Of a stretch of 64,000 nucleotides of DNA, positions 14,901 through 24,033 are shown one piece after another. Position numbers and translations under genes: made by a program. Where the stretch lies: the NCBI GenBank assembly GCA_964035545.1, contig OZ037769.1, forward strand, positions 9,649,429 through 9,713,428, read 5' to 3'. Below the pieces are notes generated by a model, which saw only the letters and a list, made by a program, of their open reading frames with translations, was not told where the DNA came from and did no database searches. Origin of the DNA: Bugula neritina. Taxonomy: Eukaryota > Bryozoa > Gymnolaemata > Cheilostomatida > Bugulidae. Position 1 is the stretch's first letter. Every line of letters starts with the position of its first letter.

Positions 14901-17900
14901 GATTTTACAAGGGCTTTTAATACTGTACCAAGAGAGAGACTTTGGCTTGTATTAAATAAGCTAGGGTGCACATCTAAGATGTTGACCTTATTCAATCTCC
15001 ACATAATGGTATACAGGCTCAAATAGTGCAAGCACAAGTGTCATCTGACAGGTTTCCAGTGCAAAATGGCGTCAAACAGGGTTGCGTCTTGGCTCCTACC
15101 CTCTTCTCTCCCTGTGTCGGTGTTATGCTTGAGGTTGCTTTTAAAGATGTAAGCAAGGGGTATACATCCAGACTACACATGATGCCAATCTATTCAAAAT
15201 TTCCCAGCTTAAATTGAAGAACCGCACAATTGGAGTCCTTGTCAGAGAGATGTTGTTTGCAGATGACAGTGCACTTGTTGCTCATTCTGCAGAAGATATG
15301 CAGACGCTTGTAGATTGTTTTGCCATAGCAGCTTCACAATTTATCTTGAAGATAAATATCATGAAAACAAAATGTTTATATTAGCTCGTTAAGATCACCC
15401 CCCCACTGCCTGAACCACTGAATATAATCTTCAATGAACCCTTAGTAGTTAGTATAGTATACTGACTTCAAATATCTTGGCAGCACAGTCTCCAAAAATG
15501 TCAGGTTAAAAAAAGAGCTCAGTGACAGAATTAGAAATTCCAGTGCCGCTTTTGGTAGGCTCCATGATCGTTTGTGGAGAAACAGACATGTGTTCATCTA
15601 AGCCAAGTGTAAGGTGTGCAGAGCTGTTGTCTTGGCAGATTTACTGTATGGAGCTGAGACTATATGCCTACATGATGAGGCAACTGAAAACAATCCAAAA
15701 TTTTACATGGCAGGACAAAGTCACAAACAAGGAATTCTTTAACTCGCAGGTTTACCATCAATGGCTGACATACCGATAGAAAAGGGACTTGTACATAGAA
15801 TGAATAATGAACGCCTACCCTGGCAACTACTGTGTTCTCAACTCTGTGAAGGCAAATGAAATCATAGCAGATCACGACTAGATTCAAAGACGTCGCTAAG
15901 CGCAACATGAAGTGGAGAGAGATGGACACAAAAAGATGGCTAGCGACTGCAGAAAACAGAGTGGTGTGGAGAGCTACCACCAAACCTTTAGCATAGAATA
16001 GTCTTTATCGAACCTACTGACTGCAGAGAGAGAATATAACATATACAGTTTATTTATATTAGTAATATAACATAGACAGTATATTTATATTAGTAATATA
16101 ACATAGACAGTATATTTATATTAGTAATATAACACACAATATATTTATATCAGTAGTATAACATATACAGTGTATTTATATTAGTAATATAACATATACC
16201 GTATATTTGAAATATTACAGAAGTCCGACAGCTCCTGGCACAAAATCCTCTCACAGATCACTGACATGTACTCGTTGTTACTCAACACTCTGGCTCACAG
16301 CTTTGTTGTAGAAGCTGCTTGCTATGTGTCTGTTCACACTGAGAGAATCCTCTCGGTTTGTATTCTCTCACCATCTTCTGTGTAACGTTGTAGTCACTGT
16401 TACTCATAATCACTGTTACTCATAATCACTGTTGGATATAATCGCTCTTATTCATATTCACTGTTAACTATACTTGTTGTTAGTCATAGTCACAGTCATA
16501 ATCACTGTTCGGTTATCATTAGTTATTATATACACATTCAATATCAATCATCAAGATGCTGACAAGATGTTTTGTTTCATAGCTTTCGGAAACACTGACC
16601 GTCTCCATCCAATCAGAGAACCTGTTGGAACTGAAGTCTTACATGCATCTGATAGGTTGTTTATCTAAACATCAACTCCAGTGGATGAGCGAGTCTGGGA
16701 GAGACAGGGTCAGGCAACTCCTGGTAAGTTAACTGCTCTATGGTGTCTCGCTACGTTTCTGCTTGAGAGCTCATTTCCTTAGCATTTGTAACTTCACCTG
16801 AGTGTCGTTGAATATAGGCTGCCAGCTGCTATGTCTCTCAAGATTGCGTGGCTTTGCTCAATAGACCTAGGGCTATCCAGCTCATGTTGTTCAAACAGTC
16901 AAAGCAGAATAACTCGCAGAAGCCACATTTTATTGATATTTCACAGACTCGACAGAGGTTTGTGTATGATATGATATGCTATGATATGATATTTAATATG
17001 ATATTTGATATTATATTTATTATGGTATGATATTTGATATGATATAATATTGAATATGATATTATATATAGTAGGATATGATATCTAATATGATATGATA
17101 TTTGATATGATATAATATTGATTATGATATTATATATAGTAGGATATGATATTTAATATGGTATGATATTTGATATGATATAATATTGAATATGATATTA
17201 TATATAGTAGGATATGATATTTAATATGATATGATATTTGATATGATATAATATTGATTATGATATTATATATAGTAGGATATGATATTTAATATGATGT
17301 GTATTTCAGAATACTGGAGCTGCTAGCTGAATCCTGTACCATTATGAAGTCATTCACTCCGGACTTGTTTTTACTTCTCCATGACGTAACGTTTGATGTG
17401 ATGAGTTTTGAGCCCCTCGTTGTGTATGGATTCACCTCTCCTGCACTAGAGAGTCTAACCCCGCCTTCCTTTGGCACACTCATCAGTATGATGACCATTT
17501 GTATCAGTCTGCTTACCAAGGTATATACTATCTATACTACATGTATATACTAGTAAATCATACCTATACTGTATACTAGTATACCTATACTGTATATTAG
17601 TATACCTATACCGTATACTAATATATCATGTCTTTTACAGAGTGAAAGATCTCCTTCCAGGTGTCAGGTGTCTGACGATGAAGTTGACTCAATCAGGTAT
17701 CTTTTATATGTTTTATTGTATAGTAATATGTATGGTATAGCATTTAGTTGTGTGTGCGTGTGTGGTGTGCGTTGTACATTGTACACAGTATAATATATGT
17801 ATAACATCGTATATAGTATAATATATGTATGACATAGTGTATAGTATAATATATATATGACATAGTATTATAATATAATACATGTATGGCAGTATGAAGT

Positions 17901-20900
17901 ATAATATATGTATGACAGTATAAAGTATAATATATGTATGACAGTATAAAATGTATAGTATATATGTATGATATAGTATATAATTTATAGTATATATGTA
18001 TGGCATAGTATATAATATATGGGTCATCTCAAAATAATTAGTACACAGAAAAAAATTATCAAAAATTAAAAGTTGTGATAAAAAGCTCAAAATTTGTCAT
18101 ATGAGTAAATTATAGGTGCTGAATTCAGAAATGACATTATTTTTTTTCTGTGGGTGCTTCAAATTGACCTTTGACCCCTTTAAAATCCTGTTGGAAAAAA
18201 AAAGCAAAAACAAATATTTTTATTTCAACAACAAAAGCATTGCTTTAGGTTAATTTAATGCTCCTGAGTTCAGAAATGACATTAATTTTTATGTTAAATG
18301 TACTTGAGTTTGACCTTTGACCCTGCTAAGTTCCGCAGTCCAAAAGCTGGCGAAATATAAATGTTTGTATTTGAACAAACAAAATATGGTTTTATATTAA
18401 TGAAATGGCTCTGATTTCAAAAATAATACGAGTTTTTTTCTGTAACAGATCCATTTGCACATTTGACTCTATAAAGTCGGAGTTAACAAATATGCAGTGA
18501 TTTATAAATTCATAGACAACAGTTTTATGGCTTTAATCAGAATGACTTTATTTTGTGAAATAACTTTCTACAGATTAAATGTTAAAATTGACAGCATATG
18601 TATACGACAGATGCCTTTTCCAAACCACCTGTGAGGTAGGCAAGTGGCTCGTTACCTTTTTGTTAAAGTAGAAGGTTCACCAGTAGTCCTATTATAACCA
18701 CTACAAGATATTCACACAAACAAAATGCATACACGAAACATAAAGTATTTCAAATAAAAAACCCACATTCACCTTAACTACACTCACATCTCTTACAAGA
18801 AAACAATAAGAAAAGTTAAAGAGAGTTTGTTGATATATATGTAGAAATCTACACATCCATTATGTAAATAAATGTGGAATATTCACCCAAGGCACATCAA
18901 AAACATCCCAATCATCAAACTCTTCTAAATCATCTTAACTATCACTTTCAGTTGCAAATAGATTGGGGTTATTGTTAACAAACTGCAAATATGCAATGAA
19001 AAGTTAAAGTAGTAATTGAAGGTATTTTCTCTTTGAATAATACAACTCCATGCTAAAAATAAACTTATAGATGAACTCACCTGCATCACCTCACACTCGT
19101 CATCTGCAAGGGCACTGTCACCACTAGTACTGTCCTCAATCATCCCATCTATGTTTTGCTCCATTTGCAATAACTGGACATTTTCATCTTCAACAATGCC
19201 ATTTATGAATTCTATTTCTAAATCAGTCTCTAAACCAAGTAAACAGCATTTTTGCAATAATTAACAGGAAAACTGTACTTTTAATTTATGTAAACAGGAC
19301 TGATGAAATTTTTACGAAAGAAATAGTATAGTTGATACATTAACAAATTTACTGCAAAATATAAAAACGTTGTGTTTTAGGAGCAGCAAATTATAGCTTT
19401 ATTAAATAGCCACCACCATCTATTAGAGGTTAGGGTTGTACTACAGGTAGAAGCAGCAAGGATAGAAAAAAGGAGATGTTAAAGAATCAACAGTATATTT
19501 CTAGTATATTATCGAATGCTAGGGAAGGTTTTACACAGAATACATGCCTTAAAAATATAATCTAAAACATTCATAATAAGTAAAGTTAGTAATCGTAAAG
19601 GAAACGTCAGTAACAAGTAGATTAGTCCAGACAAACCAGGATATTTAAATTATTTTTGCATCTGAGCAGTGTGCCAGCAGTTTTCAGTAAGGCAATAACA
19701 TGATGATAGAGAATACAAGAGAAACTTTTAGCCAGCAGCTGCTTGGTGGATTGATCTCAAATGAGGTATTGAACAAATCCATGCATCACTAAGCTCCTTT
19801 CGTGTCTCATCAATCATAGGTTGCCCAACAAAATAAAAATGCCTACGATTAGTAGTCAATAATATGCTTTTCAGATTTACTCAAAAGCTCAAAAACTTCT
19901 TTGGCATTGTTAATTGTAGTTGTCTAGATTTGATAGTCCTATCTACAAAATTCTTAACTACAGCTGATTCCCCATCAAACTCACTTTTACCGTGCCTACT
20001 TCCATAAAAATTCCAAGTAATTCTTTGAGAGATGTTATAGTTTTGACTAATATTAAAACAGGCACTTTACTTTTGTACTGGGCTGCACATCCATCTGACC
20101 AAAATATGATCTGTTCAATGCTAGGGTAATGGATGGCAACATGAGCACTAAATACCTTCACAAATGCTTTTACACTACCGGCATCATGCTTTAAGTCTAG
20201 ACTTATCATGACTACAGAATCCCTAGCTACATCAGTTTGTTTGTTAGCAAAAATTCCTACCATGGGGTGAATTGTTACGGAATTTCTTGAATAATAAGCA
20301 GATTGTGCTTCAGAAAATTGCTTACATACATAATTTTCTGCAAAGTCTACTACAATGATCACTTTGTTAGGCTTAAGCTGTTTTTTACATTTAGAATAGG
20401 CAGAAAGGTGACTAGTGGCATTAAGAATGTGAATAGGGAATTTTTTGAGCTGGCCACAAAGCTCATTAAAAAGTTCCCATCTAAAACCTGAGATACCACA
20501 CTTTTTTAATTTTGTGACTACTTTAGCATTTATGTTATCTTTTACTTGCTGCCATTTATCATAAGTTATTGGAATGCGAGTATCATCTTGAAACCATTGA
20601 CAAAAATATGGCTTAAGTATTGATGGTGTAGATGAGCAAGTGTTGCATTTTCTATTTAAGCATGACCTACTATGAATGTCGCAAACTGCTATCAATGCTA
20701 AATTAAACTCTTCACCATTTTGCACTATTTCAAGGTGTCACTACAGCGTAGCATTGAAGAATGAATGGCCTTACAAATCTTTTTAACATTATCACAAATG
20801 TCACAGACACACTGAAACCATTTTGCAGCTCTCATTAATTTAACATGTTTTGGCCGTAATTTAGAAAATGTAGTTAAGCCTATTTTGATGCTAGGGTATT

Positions 20901-23819
20901 CTTCAGTGAACAGCTTATATGTTAGTGCCATGGTGAATTTTTAAACTTTTTTGGGTTCCTCTTCAGATATTCCCTTGTTGGGATAGATGGTAACAACTGA
21001 TGGTTGATTGTAAAATGCCATGATCGTATCTACATTAGATTGTGAAAACTTTGGGTTAAAACCTTTCTTACTTTTATAGTAAAAGTGATTGCGTAAAATG
21101 CCTAGCAAACTACTCACAGCTGTTTTGTTTGATTTTTCAAACTTACTTAGCAAATTAGCTCTCAAATTGCAGCTTTCTTTTACACAAGTAGCAGTGGCAG
21201 AAACTATGTGAGCTTGAGCTGATCTTATTTTAGCTTTCTCAATATTACTCAAAAATAAAATTTCACTAGTTGTAGGAGTAGATTGCTCAATTGATTCAGC
21301 TATTGTACTGACATTATCAAAAGATTTATTTAAACTCACTTTAGCTTTATGTTTCAAGTATGCTCTTTTATTTTGATCTTTTTTCTGAACTTTCAATTTA
21401 TCTACATCATGTTTAGATGTTGCCATACCTTTCAGTTGTTGCTTTCTTCTCCTCTCTTGCCGTTCTTCAGACCACTGCTTCTTTTTTTCTGAGGATGCAC
21501 GGGTCCTGTACTCTCTGAAGTACGCGCTCAAGCAGTAGACTGTTGCCTGGTCCTGGGAGGCATTGTCAAGTTGATAAAAAATACGCAAATCAAAAATTAT
21601 GGTTATGTAAAGCTTGGTAAGCTATTGAGACAAATGCTTAGAAGAATTATTTTGTTAAAAGGCTTTTACCTTAATTCATTACCTACTACAAAATTGCTAT
21701 TGACAACTATTAATTTACTGTAGCTTAAAATTATATTATTTTTAATCTGAGTTTATAACTTACTAGTTCAACAAGAAGCTAATCAAAATTACTATCAAGT
21801 ACTAAGTATTAACAGATTATTATTGCTACGTTAGTTTCTAATTAAATTGAATTTGAGAAAGAAGCTTACAGAAAACAGCAAAGATCAATCAGTATTAGGA
21901 ATGCTTATACTAATATTATTAGGATAAGTACTACCATTAAAGTCTCGAACTACTATAATTATAATTTTACGTTGCTGATTACGATATTGAACTATTGAGT
22001 TGAATATAAATTATTCAAATTCAAAGCTGAAGTTGAGGCACGCAAGTACAAGTTAATGCTTCAAAAAGTGGTTTACTTCCAATGTTTTAGTTTATTATAA
22101 TTATGATTATCAAATTTTGATACTAATTATGATTATCAAATCAATATCATTATCGAATCATTATGACATTGATTGTGATTATCAAAGCATGATATTGATT
22201 ATGATTATCAAATCAATAAAATTATCGAATCATTATGACAGGGATTATGAATATCAAGCCATTATGATACCGATTATCAAATCATTATGATTATCATTAT
22301 CAATACCAGAATCGTTAAAACAGAAAAATAAAAGTTAACAAAAGAATTCGGTGAAAAGTTTGCTGTTGAATAAATTTAGCAAAGCTATGAAAAGACGATG
22401 GAAGAATACAAGTGCTACTAACCGGACCCAATGAACGAAAACTAAAATGCTATTGAACTCAGATTATCTTCGTTGCAATGAACCGGATATGCTACTATGT
22501 TCTAGAAATTTCAAGATTTTATTTATGAAAACTATGTCAATTTACAATAAAAAATACTCATCCCCAAAAATAAACAAATACAAAATTTATAATATTTTAT
22601 TGTGCTGATACTCAATTTACAGACAATTGTTGCAGACAAAAATTTAGTGAGGTTATAACACTAAAACTGGAATATCTAAACTTGCTTTGCTATGACATGA
22701 ACATTCAGCACATTAATAGATTCAAAACCGTTTTTAACATAATCTGAAAATAAAATAAACTTCTAATACTCATTTATAAAAAAGTTATGTGATGTCAAAG
22801 TTGAAAAATGCTACCCACTGAAAATATTTTTCAGTGGGTAAAAGTTATATTTTTGCCATTTTTTCAACAAAAAATGCATATTATACCAACAATTTATTAT
22901 TACCATGATAAATTAAAAGGTTTTTAATCATATGACAGAGTGAGTTCACATATTTGAAGCATCAGAGAGCCAGACAACATCATTTTCGAAAACATGTCCT
23001 TATTTTGCACTGTACTAATTATTTTGAGATGACCCATATATGTATGGCATAATATATAAGTGTATAATGTATAGTATACATAACGTATCACATCTTGTAG
23101 AACGAGACTGCTGTATGTACTAGAAGTAACTCTTTACCTCACACTAAGTCAAGTACTTCTCTACCTTCGGTCCTCCCTCCTCGATGCAAAGGAAACCAAC
23201 CTTCTAAAGAGAGAAGTCGCATCAGAACTGGTCAGTTACTCTTCTGTTGGAGTTGTTTTGTCGTAGTGATCCCTCCAACAATCTCATACCAGTCCTGTTC
23301 TACACATAGTACTATATAATCTACTTCGCTAAACCATTGCACTGTCAGTTTAAAGATAAGCTCCTCGTCTATTTCTGTCTGCAGTAGAAACTACTTCCTG
23401 TCACAAGTCGTCTGCCAAGCCGAAGCTCAATCTGAAATCTAAATAGCTGAGATTCTACTGTTTTCAGTGCACCTGTTTTGATGAGTCAAATTCTGTGGTT
23501 TTAGTATATACAGTATTTAGGGGCAGACAAATGTTTTTGTTGCAAGTATTGCATCTGTTGAATACATCTTCTTATACTGTTTTAGAACGCCTGTATCTTG
23601 GGTATTCAACGTTACTACAGAAAGTTGAGCCCAGTCAGTCCTAGTCAAAGAGGGGCCACAACTCTAAATACCACTGCATCCACACCCACACTACGATCAC
23701 AGAGTAGCTCTAAGTCGCCACGGGCACGCAGCATGCACAGCCCGGGTTTTACTGCTTCTATTGCGGAACACGGGCTATATAAATTTGCTGATCAGTTCGT
23801 CAGGAGTGTGCTCAAGTAG
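5602..23819 (+). CDS. NUP188: Nucleoporin NUP188, C-terminal part, 24 exons (5' end outside the window)
   Basis: Large alpha-solenoid scaffold protein of the nuclear pore inner ring, partner of NUP93. Exons: 5602-5756, 6227-6342, 6694-6918, 7065-7214, 7366-7443, 8009-8140, 8505-8617, 8763-8908, 9217-9408, 9857-10008, 10182-10319, 10712-10919, 11010-11170, 11743-11912, 12092-12258, 12650-12778, 12891-13073, 16221-16355, 16583-16723, 16818-16957, 17310-17520, 17641-17696, 23101-23230, 23586-23819. Every intron is GT-AG and all phases agree, giving 3,662 coding bases (about 1,219 codons plus stop TAG). Matches I recall to vertebrate NUP188 run in order through the whole set: DAIASCLDLAAS, FLRRLALRSEDPQFKVV, QPGLLELFL, FTPDLFLLL, PPSFGTL and the Ser-rich tail after RYYRKLSP. 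Vertebrate NUP188 is about 1,750 residues, so roughly the N-terminal third lies upstream of position 1; nothing exon-like for it was seen at 1-5601. No disabling change was found. Exon ends were chosen by consensus splice sites plus frame and need transcript support. Confidence 0.93.
6919..7064. repeat. 26-bp minisatellite filling NUP188 intron 3
   Basis: About five tandem copies of a 26-bp unit (TACTATATTCACTCTATATT followed by CATATC) make up essentially the whole 146-bp intron. One copy carries CTGTGTA in place of CTATA. The intron still ends in a usable AAAG acceptor. Confidence 0.9.
7455..7995. repeat. 41-bp minisatellite in NUP188 intron 5
   Basis: About 13 tandem copies of a 41-42-bp unit that begins AGTACTACTCTATCATCTAC and ends in TTATATTATC. 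Variation is confined to a few positions: ACT/ACTT, CTTATTAG/CTATATGTTAG/CTACCTAATAG. It occupies nearly all of the 565-bp intron. Confidence 0.92.
8638..8730. repeat. TG/TGCG and TATG microsatellite in NUP188 intron 7
   Basis: (TA)n is followed by (TG)n, then about eight TGCG units, then TATG-type repeats. The Arg/Val/Cys-rich ORFs across it are artefacts of the simple repeat. Confidence 0.9.
9217..13073 (+). CDS. NUP188: NUP188 exons 9-17 of the visible part (about residues 372-871)
   Basis: Exon 9 (64 codons, phase 0 at both ends) is the clearest diagnostic exon: SFGEDAHSIRSGFLRRLALR followed by QPGLLELFL. Exon 10 encodes HLLLAAFNFVLALWTSGRQR, exon 11 KAFWEAVVSPLTKML, exon 12 YSSAVHLLDSYRMFISTMWL, exon 13 RLASMLSSLYFELLTQWS, and exon 14 WASSYHKLAQALHAS. 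Exon 15 is Ser/Pro-rich (SSIPSTDAQP, SSPPKKVP), probably a loop between solenoid helices. Exon 16 is LRVMLLSCLFELIEKLPESL and exon 17 TQTDLMYVESCVSLFTKLSF. The exon 15 acceptor (TTAATAG) and exon 17 donor (AGA/GTGTGT) are the weakest splice calls; frame continuity supports both. Confidence 0.88.
9424..9835. repeat. Trinucleotide-based minisatellite (AGT/AGC) in NUP188 intron 9
   Basis: Four hundred bases of TAG, CAG and CAC triplets. A longer period of about 105 bp is visible because the rare GTAGTATTAGTTGTACTAG variant recurs near 9600 and 9705. All three forward frames and two reverse frames stay open by composition (poly-Val/Ala, poly-Thr/Ala, poly-Leu). It lies between two well-supported exons, so it is intronic. 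Confidence 0.9.
11265..11515. repeat. AGGTCA-rich minisatellite in NUP188 intron 13
   Basis: Imperfect tandem units of about 24 bp: CCATGACCAGGTCAAGGTCA followed by CCTA. AGGTCA or its complement TGACC recurs more than a dozen times, and TCAAGGTCA four times (near 11278, 11334, 11452 and 11477). Confidence 0.85.
13080..13200. repeat. TATTTATATTAGTAATATAACA minisatellite, first block (intron 17)
   Basis: Tandem units of about 35 bp built on the words TATTTATATTAGTAATA and ACATACACAG. The same unit reappears at 14185-14215 and 16030-16205. The hammerhead array and the LINE therefore sit inside what was one minisatellite tract. Confidence 0.85.
13207..13253 (-). ncRNA. Hammerhead ribozyme motif, copy 1
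   Basis: Minus strand, in order: stem I strand UCUGUG; core CUGAUGA; stem II GGGG, loop ACAAA, UCCC; core GAA; stem III ACAG, loop CUG, CUGU; cleavage-site C (GUC, cut between 13213 and 13212); stem I strand CAGAGA. Stem I has one G-G mismatch in this copy. Stem II has the favoured G-C pair at 10.1-11.1. Confidence 0.85.
13479..13525 (-). ncRNA. Hammerhead ribozyme motif, copy 2
   Basis: Same architecture, with a perfect 6-bp stem I (UCUGUG with CACAGA) and the cut expected between 13485 and 13484. Stem II begins with a G-U pair instead of G-C, because UCCC is UCCU here. The stem III loop is UUG. Confidence 0.85.
13748..13794 (-). ncRNA. Hammerhead ribozyme motif, copy 3
   Basis: Perfect stem I, G-U closing pair in stem II, stem III ACAG/CUGU with loop CUG. 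Cut expected between 13754 and 13753. Confidence 0.85.
14017..14063 (-). ncRNA. Hammerhead ribozyme motif, copy 4
   Basis: Identical in all paired and core positions to copy 3. Cut expected between 14023 and 14022. This is the ribozyme nearest the start of an antisense transcript entering the array; only about 95 bp of the monomer remain upstream of it. Confidence 0.85.
14230..16012 (+). mobile_element. Degenerate LINE reverse transcriptase in NUP188 intron 17
   Basis: Plus-strand remnants of a second non-LTR reverse transcriptase, different from the one at 1-1478. At 14263-14600 is the pre-finger region. At 14604-15020 are NYLGILLLSTAGKIM, TQCGFREGRSTMDMVF and FIDFTRAFNTVPRERLW. At 15040-15120 are FPVQNGVKQGCVLAPTLFS, and from 15250 the catalytic LFADDSALVAHS. 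At about 15464 is FKYLGSTVS, and at about 15650 LLYGAETICLHDEA. The thumb-like C-terminus (NNERLPWQL) ends near 16000. Frame changes and stops occur near 14605, 15020, 15215, 15380, 15600 and 15720, so it is non-functional. It starts about 70 bp after the hammerhead array and in the opposite orientation to the ribozymes. Confidence 0.85.
16030..16205. repeat. TATTTATATTAGTAATATAACA minisatellite, last block (intron 17)
   Basis: Five copies of a roughly 35-bp unit matching the block at 13080-13200, ending 15 bp before the exon 18 acceptor. Confidence 0.85.
16221..17696 (+). CDS. NUP188: NUP188 exons 18-22 of the visible part (about residues 872-1099)
   Basis: Exon 18 encodes KILSQITDMYSLLLNTL and VSVHTERILS. 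Exon 19 begins LSETLTVSIQSENLLELKSY. Exon 20 begins AASCYVSQDCVALLNRP. Exon 21 is the second diagnostic exon: MKSFTPDLFLLLHDV, then GFTSPALESLTPPSFGTLIS. Exon 22 is only 56 bp (SERSPSRCQVSDDEVDSI), acidic and probably a linker. Exon 18 follows a 3.1-kb intron loaded with repeats, and exon 22 precedes a 5.4-kb intron that contains the DNA transposon. The split Arg codon (AG plus A) across that large intron still joins in frame. Confidence 0.9.
16960..17300. repeat. ATATGAT-type minisatellite in NUP188 intron 20
   Basis: Short ATATGATATT words are organised into a longer unit of roughly 60-68 bp ending TATATATAGTAGGATATGAT, repeated about five times. It occupies nearly the whole intron. Confidence 0.9.
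17700..18019. repeat. TATGTATGACAGTATAAAGT minisatellite at the start of NUP188 intron 22
   Basis: Tandem units of about 25-35 bp made of ATAATATATGTATGACA and GTATAAAGT words. A short remainder (ATATGTATGGCATAATATAT) reappears immediately right of the transposon at 23036, so the DNA transposon inserted into this repeat. Confidence 0.85.
18110..18485. repeat. Three degenerate subterminal direct repeats, about 145 bp each
   Basis: Each unit carries (A/G)TTCAGAAATGACATTA, then a T-rich stretch, then TGACCTTTGACCC (18165-18177 and 18311-18323; strongly diverged in the third unit). They sit just inside the left end of the DNA transposon, where transposase-binding repeats are common. Confidence 0.6.
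18925..19257 (-). other. Acidic ORF downstream of the transposase remnant
   Basis: A 110-codon minus-strand ORF with an acidic first half (EIEFINGIVEDENVQLLQME, then IEDSTSGDSALADDECE). A GT dinucleotide follows near the CEVMQV codons and a second acidic stretch lies near 18920-18960, so it could be an exon of an accessory protein or the transposase C-terminus. No family recognised. Confidence 0.25.
19750..21588 (-). pseudogene. Broken DDE-type transposase of the 5.0-kb element
   Basis: Minus-strand segments join in order. 21588-20941 is basic and Lys/Arg-rich (about 215 codons, KKKQWSEERQERRRKQQ). After one in-frame TAA at 20943-20941, the frame continues to 20725 with YKLFTEEYPSIKIGLTTFSK, LRPKHV and CDIC (cysteine pairs). 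A frameshift near 20727 leads to 20725-19958 with CNTC, FRWELFNEL, VVDFAENYVCKQFSEAQSAY, VTIHPMVGIF, SLDLKHDAGSVKAF and FWSDGCAAQYKSK. A further frameshift near 20000 leads into GSRHGKSEFDGESAVV. The acidic DFAEN, SDGC and GE motifs are probable catalytic positions of a DDE/D fold (inference). This motif series is familiar from uncharacterised proteins of cnidarians and arthropods. At least three disablements make this copy inactive, unless some breaks are introns. Confidence 0.75.
22813..22839. other. Perfect hairpin near the right end of the 5.0-kb transposon
   Basis: ACCCACTGAAAA, loop TAT, TTTTCAGTGGGT: a 12-bp perfect stem about 200 bp inside the right terminal repeat. I saw no equivalent near the left end. 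Confidence 0.7.
23101..23819 (+). CDS. NUP188: NUP188 exons 23-24, C-terminus and stop
   Basis: Exon 23 encodes RLLYVLEVTLYLTLSQVLLY and ends KREVASEL. Exon 24 continues ILGIQRYYRKLSPVSPSQRG, then a Ser/Thr/Arg/Pro-rich tail, then LYKFADQFVRSVLK and the stop at 23817-23819. Vertebrate NUP188 has the same order: helices, an (R)YxR motif, a low-complexity Ser/Pro tail, and a short terminal helix with the pattern FVRxxxx. The tail has many basic SP/SPRAR-type sites, which could be phosphorylated in mitosis (inference). Confidence 0.92.
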
Positions 23820-24027
23820 TACTTGTCTATGGGTCTTGAGTTGTCAAACTCTGGGGTTGTCTTCCCTTGTAATGCTCTCCTAACATCTTCAATTTAGTAG
23901 ATTTGACATTGCATCATTTACAGGCATGACTGAATGATGAACAATATTTTGAATATGTCATATAATTATTCACATTTAATGTATGGAGTTTTTTGGCTAC
24001 ATTATATGTCAAGTTATTTGATATTAT

Positions 24028-24033
24028 AATAAA
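24028..24033 (+). terminator. Putative polyadenylation signal of NUP188
   Basis: AATAAA lies 209 bp after the NUP188 stop codon in otherwise unremarkable AT-rich sequence. It is the first canonical hexamer downstream of the stop that I noticed, so the 3' UTR would be roughly 220-230 bases. Confidence 0.55.

Larger units (their letters stand above)
18021..23035 (-). mobile_element. 5.0-kb DNA transposon with perfect 24-25-bp terminal inverted repeats
   Basis: The left end (18021) reads GGGTCATCTCAAAATAATTA then GTACA. The right end (to 23035) is its exact reverse complement over at least 24 bp. Flanks read ATATAT on both sides, so the target duplication is TA, TATA or ATATAT and cannot be resolved. 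The interior carries a minus-strand transposase pseudogene, left subterminal repeats at about 18110-18480, a run of GATTATCAAATC-type repeats at 22080-22310, and a right subterminal hairpin at 22813-22839. The perfect ends with a broken gene suggest a copy mobilised in trans, or one whose ends were preserved by chance. Superfamily not assigned; a Sola-like affinity is possible. Confidence 0.9.
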
